Positions 61,861-64,000 of a stretch of 64,000 bases of DNA are shown piece by piece; the first letter of the stretch is position 1, and each line of letters opens with the position of its first letter. The position numbers and the translations under genes were made by a program. The stretch spans positions 6,963,961 to 7,027,960 of the forward strand of contig OZ025258.1 in assembly GCA_964019135.1 (NCBI GenBank), read 5' to 3'. Origin of the DNA: Arenicola marina (lineage: Eukaryota; Annelida; Polychaeta; Arenicolidae). The notes under the pieces are model-generated. The model was not told where the DNA came from. It ran no database searches and worked only from the letters and a program-made list of their open reading frames with translations.

Positions 61861-64000
61861 TCATGCACCGCGCGTCCTCCTGAAACACACAGACTGAATG
61901 TGCTCTACCCTGGGTGGCCCTCAAGCACCGTGCGTCCTCCTGAAACACACAGACTGAATGTGCTCTACCCTGAATGGCCCTCATGCACCGTGCGTCCTCC
62001 TGAAACACACAGACTGAATGTGCTCTACCCCGGGTGGCCCTCATGCACCGTGCGTCCTCCTGAAACACACAGACTGAATGTGCTTTACCCTGGGTGGCCC
62101 TCAAGCACCGTGCGTCCTCCTGAAACACACAGACTGAATGTGCTCTACCCTGGGTGGCCCTCATGCACCGTGCGTCCTCCTGAAACACACAGACTGAATG
62201 TGCTCTACTCTGGGTGGCCCTCATGCACCGTGCGTCATTCTGAAACACACAGACTGAATGTGCTCTACCCTGGGTGGCCCTCAAGCACCGTGCGTCCTCC
62301 TGAAACACACAGACTGAATGTGCTCTACCCTGGGTGGCCCTCAAGCACCGTGCGTCCTCCTGAAACACACAGACTGAATGTGCTCTACCCTGGGTGGCCC
62401 TCATGCACCGTGCGTCATCCTGACAACACACAGACTGAATGTGCTCTACCCTGGGTGGCCCTCAAGCACCGTGCGTCCTCCTGAAACACACAGACTGAAT
62501 GTGCTCTACCCTGGGTGGCCCTCAAGCACCGTGCGTCCTCCTGAAACACACAGACTGAATGTGCTCTACCCTGGGTGGCCCTCATGCACCGTGCGTCCTC
62601 CTGAAACACACAGACTGAATGTGCTCTACTCTGGGTGGCCCTCATGCACCGTGCGTCATTCTGAAACACACAGACTGAATGTGCTCTACCCTGGGTGGCC
62701 CTCAAGCACCGTGCGTCCTCCTGAAACACACAGACTGAATGTGCTCTACCCTGGGTGGCCCTCAAGCACCGTGCATCCTCCTGAAACACACAGACTGAAT
62801 GTGCTCTACCCTGGGTGGCCCTCATGCACCGTGCGTCATCCTGACAACACACAGACTGAATGTGCTCTACCCTGGATGGCCCTCATGCACCGTGCGTCAT
62901 CATGAAACACACAGACTGAATGTGCTCTACCCTGGGTGGCCCTCAAGCACCGTGCGTCCTCCTGAAACACACAGACTGAATGTGCTCTACCCTGAATGGC
63001 CCTCATGCACCGTGCGTCCTCCTGAAACACACAGACTGAATGTGCTCTACCCTGGGTGGCCCTCATGCACCGTGCGTCCTCCTGAAACACACAGACTGAA
63101 TGTGCTCTACCCTGGGTGGCCCTCATGCACCGTGCGTCCTCCTGAAACACACAGACTGAATGTGCTCTACCCTGGGTGGCCCTCAAGCACCGTGCGTCCT
63201 CCTAAAACACACAGACTGAATGTGCTCTACCCTGGGTGGCCCTCAAGCACCGTGCGTCCTCCTGAAACACACAGACTGAATGTGCTCTACCCTGGGTGGC
63301 CCTCGTGCACCGCGCGTCCTCCTGAAACACACAGACTGAATGTGCTCTACCCTGGGTGGCCCTCATACAGCGTACGTCATCCTGAAACACACAGACTGAA
63401 TGTGCTCTACCCTGGATGGCCCTCATGCACCGTGCGTCATCATGAAACACACAGACTGAATGTGCTCTACCCTGGGTGGCCCTCAAGCACCGTGCGTCCT
63501 CCTGAAACACACAGACTGAATGTGCTCTACCCTGAATGGCCCTCATGCACCGTGCGTCCTCCTGAAACACACAGACTGAATGTGCTCTACCCTGGGTGGC
63601 CCTCATGCACCGTGCGTCCTTCTGAAACACACAGACTGAATGTGCTTTACCCTGGGTGGCCCTCAAGCACCGTGCGTCCTCCTGAAACACACAGACTGAA
63701 TGTGCTCTACCCTGGGTGGCCCTCATGCACCGTGCGTCCTCCTGAAACACACAGACTGAATGTGCTCTACTCTGGGTGGCCCTCATGCACCGTGCGTCAT
63801 TCTGAAACACACAGACTGAATGTGCTCTACCCTGGGTGGCCCTCAAGCACCGTGCGTCCTCCTGAAACACACAGACTGAATGTGCTCTACCCTGGGTGGC
63901 CCTCATGCACCGTGCGTCATCCTGACAACACACAGACTGAATGTGCTCTACCCTGGATGGCCCTCATGCACCGTGCGTCATCATGAAACACACAGACTGA
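61861..64000. repeat. 60-bp minisatellite, about 36 copies, running off the window end
   Basis: Units are 60 bp (a 61-bp form with CCTGACAACAC appears at intervals) and include GCACCGTGCGTCCTCCTGAA and GACTGAATGTGCTCTACCC. Variant units recur in order: CTACTCTGGG followed by GTCATTCTGAA repeats with a lag of about 420 bp between 62,207 and 62,628, and the CTGAATGGCC and CTGGATGGCC variants recur with a lag of 540 bp (62,994/63,534 and 62,873/63,413). It lies just upstream of the first visible esterase exon, probably in the preceding intron. Open frames on both strands follow from the 60-bp period. Confidence 0.96.

Noticed and set aside
61846-63986. Open frames up to 395 codons on both strands in the 60-bp array
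   Set aside because: Same cause: the 60-bp period without stops. The 61-bp units break the frame.

Overview
This is animal nuclear DNA. The window holds one intron-containing gene whose five exons share GT/AG junctions and matching phases, surrounded by very large tandem arrays. The gene encodes a membrane-anchored carboxylesterase/cholinesterase-like protein, and much of the single-copy DNA is mixed with poly-C/poly-G runs and degenerate tRNA-like and transposon-like pieces. This would suit a marine invertebrate such as a mollusc, but nothing in the sequence fixes the phylum, so that is inference. By my count roughly 28 kb of the 64 kb is simple tandem repeat. Adding the repeated 3.8-4.9 kb segments brings it to about 70%.

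Layout. 1-4,080: mostly single-copy DNA with an 18-bp G-rich minisatellite (671-850) and one tRNA-like fragment. 4,080-6,360: a CpG-rich stretch with CCAAT, CRE, E-box and ETS-type motifs and a TATA box, interrupted by a 41-bp minisatellite with a G-quadruplex motif in each unit. 6,418-10,120: 77 copies of a 48-bp repeat with no length change over at least 75 units. 10,121-13,411: AT-richer single-copy DNA, a 30-bp repeat, and one isolated unit resembling the next array. 13,412-42,487: a compound macrosatellite in which four copies of a complex 3.8-4.9 kb segment alternate with blocks of a 25/26-bp minisatellite. Copies 1 and 2 look identical over about 5.3 kb, copy 3 differs slightly, and copy 4 is the most diverged. 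Copy 4 carries an intact-looking TIR transposon that copies 1-3 have only in part. 42,488-50,276: single-copy DNA with an 11-bp array rich in TGACGT and a 41-bp array with a GATA-type site per unit.

50,277-61,569 (minus strand): the last five coding exons of the carboxylesterase-family gene, ending in a transmembrane helix and a short cytoplasmic tail. One of its introns is swollen to 8 kb by about 247 copies of a 29-bp repeat. From 61,861 to the window end a 60-bp array lies upstream of the first visible exon, probably in the preceding intron; the exon with the catalytic serine is not in the window.

The many long open frames in the arrays come from stop-free repeat units and I do not treat them as genes. 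I found no convincing undescribed biological system. The most notable structures are the compound macrosatellite with its transposon history, the length-invariant 48-bp array, and the pair of arrays in and next to the esterase gene.
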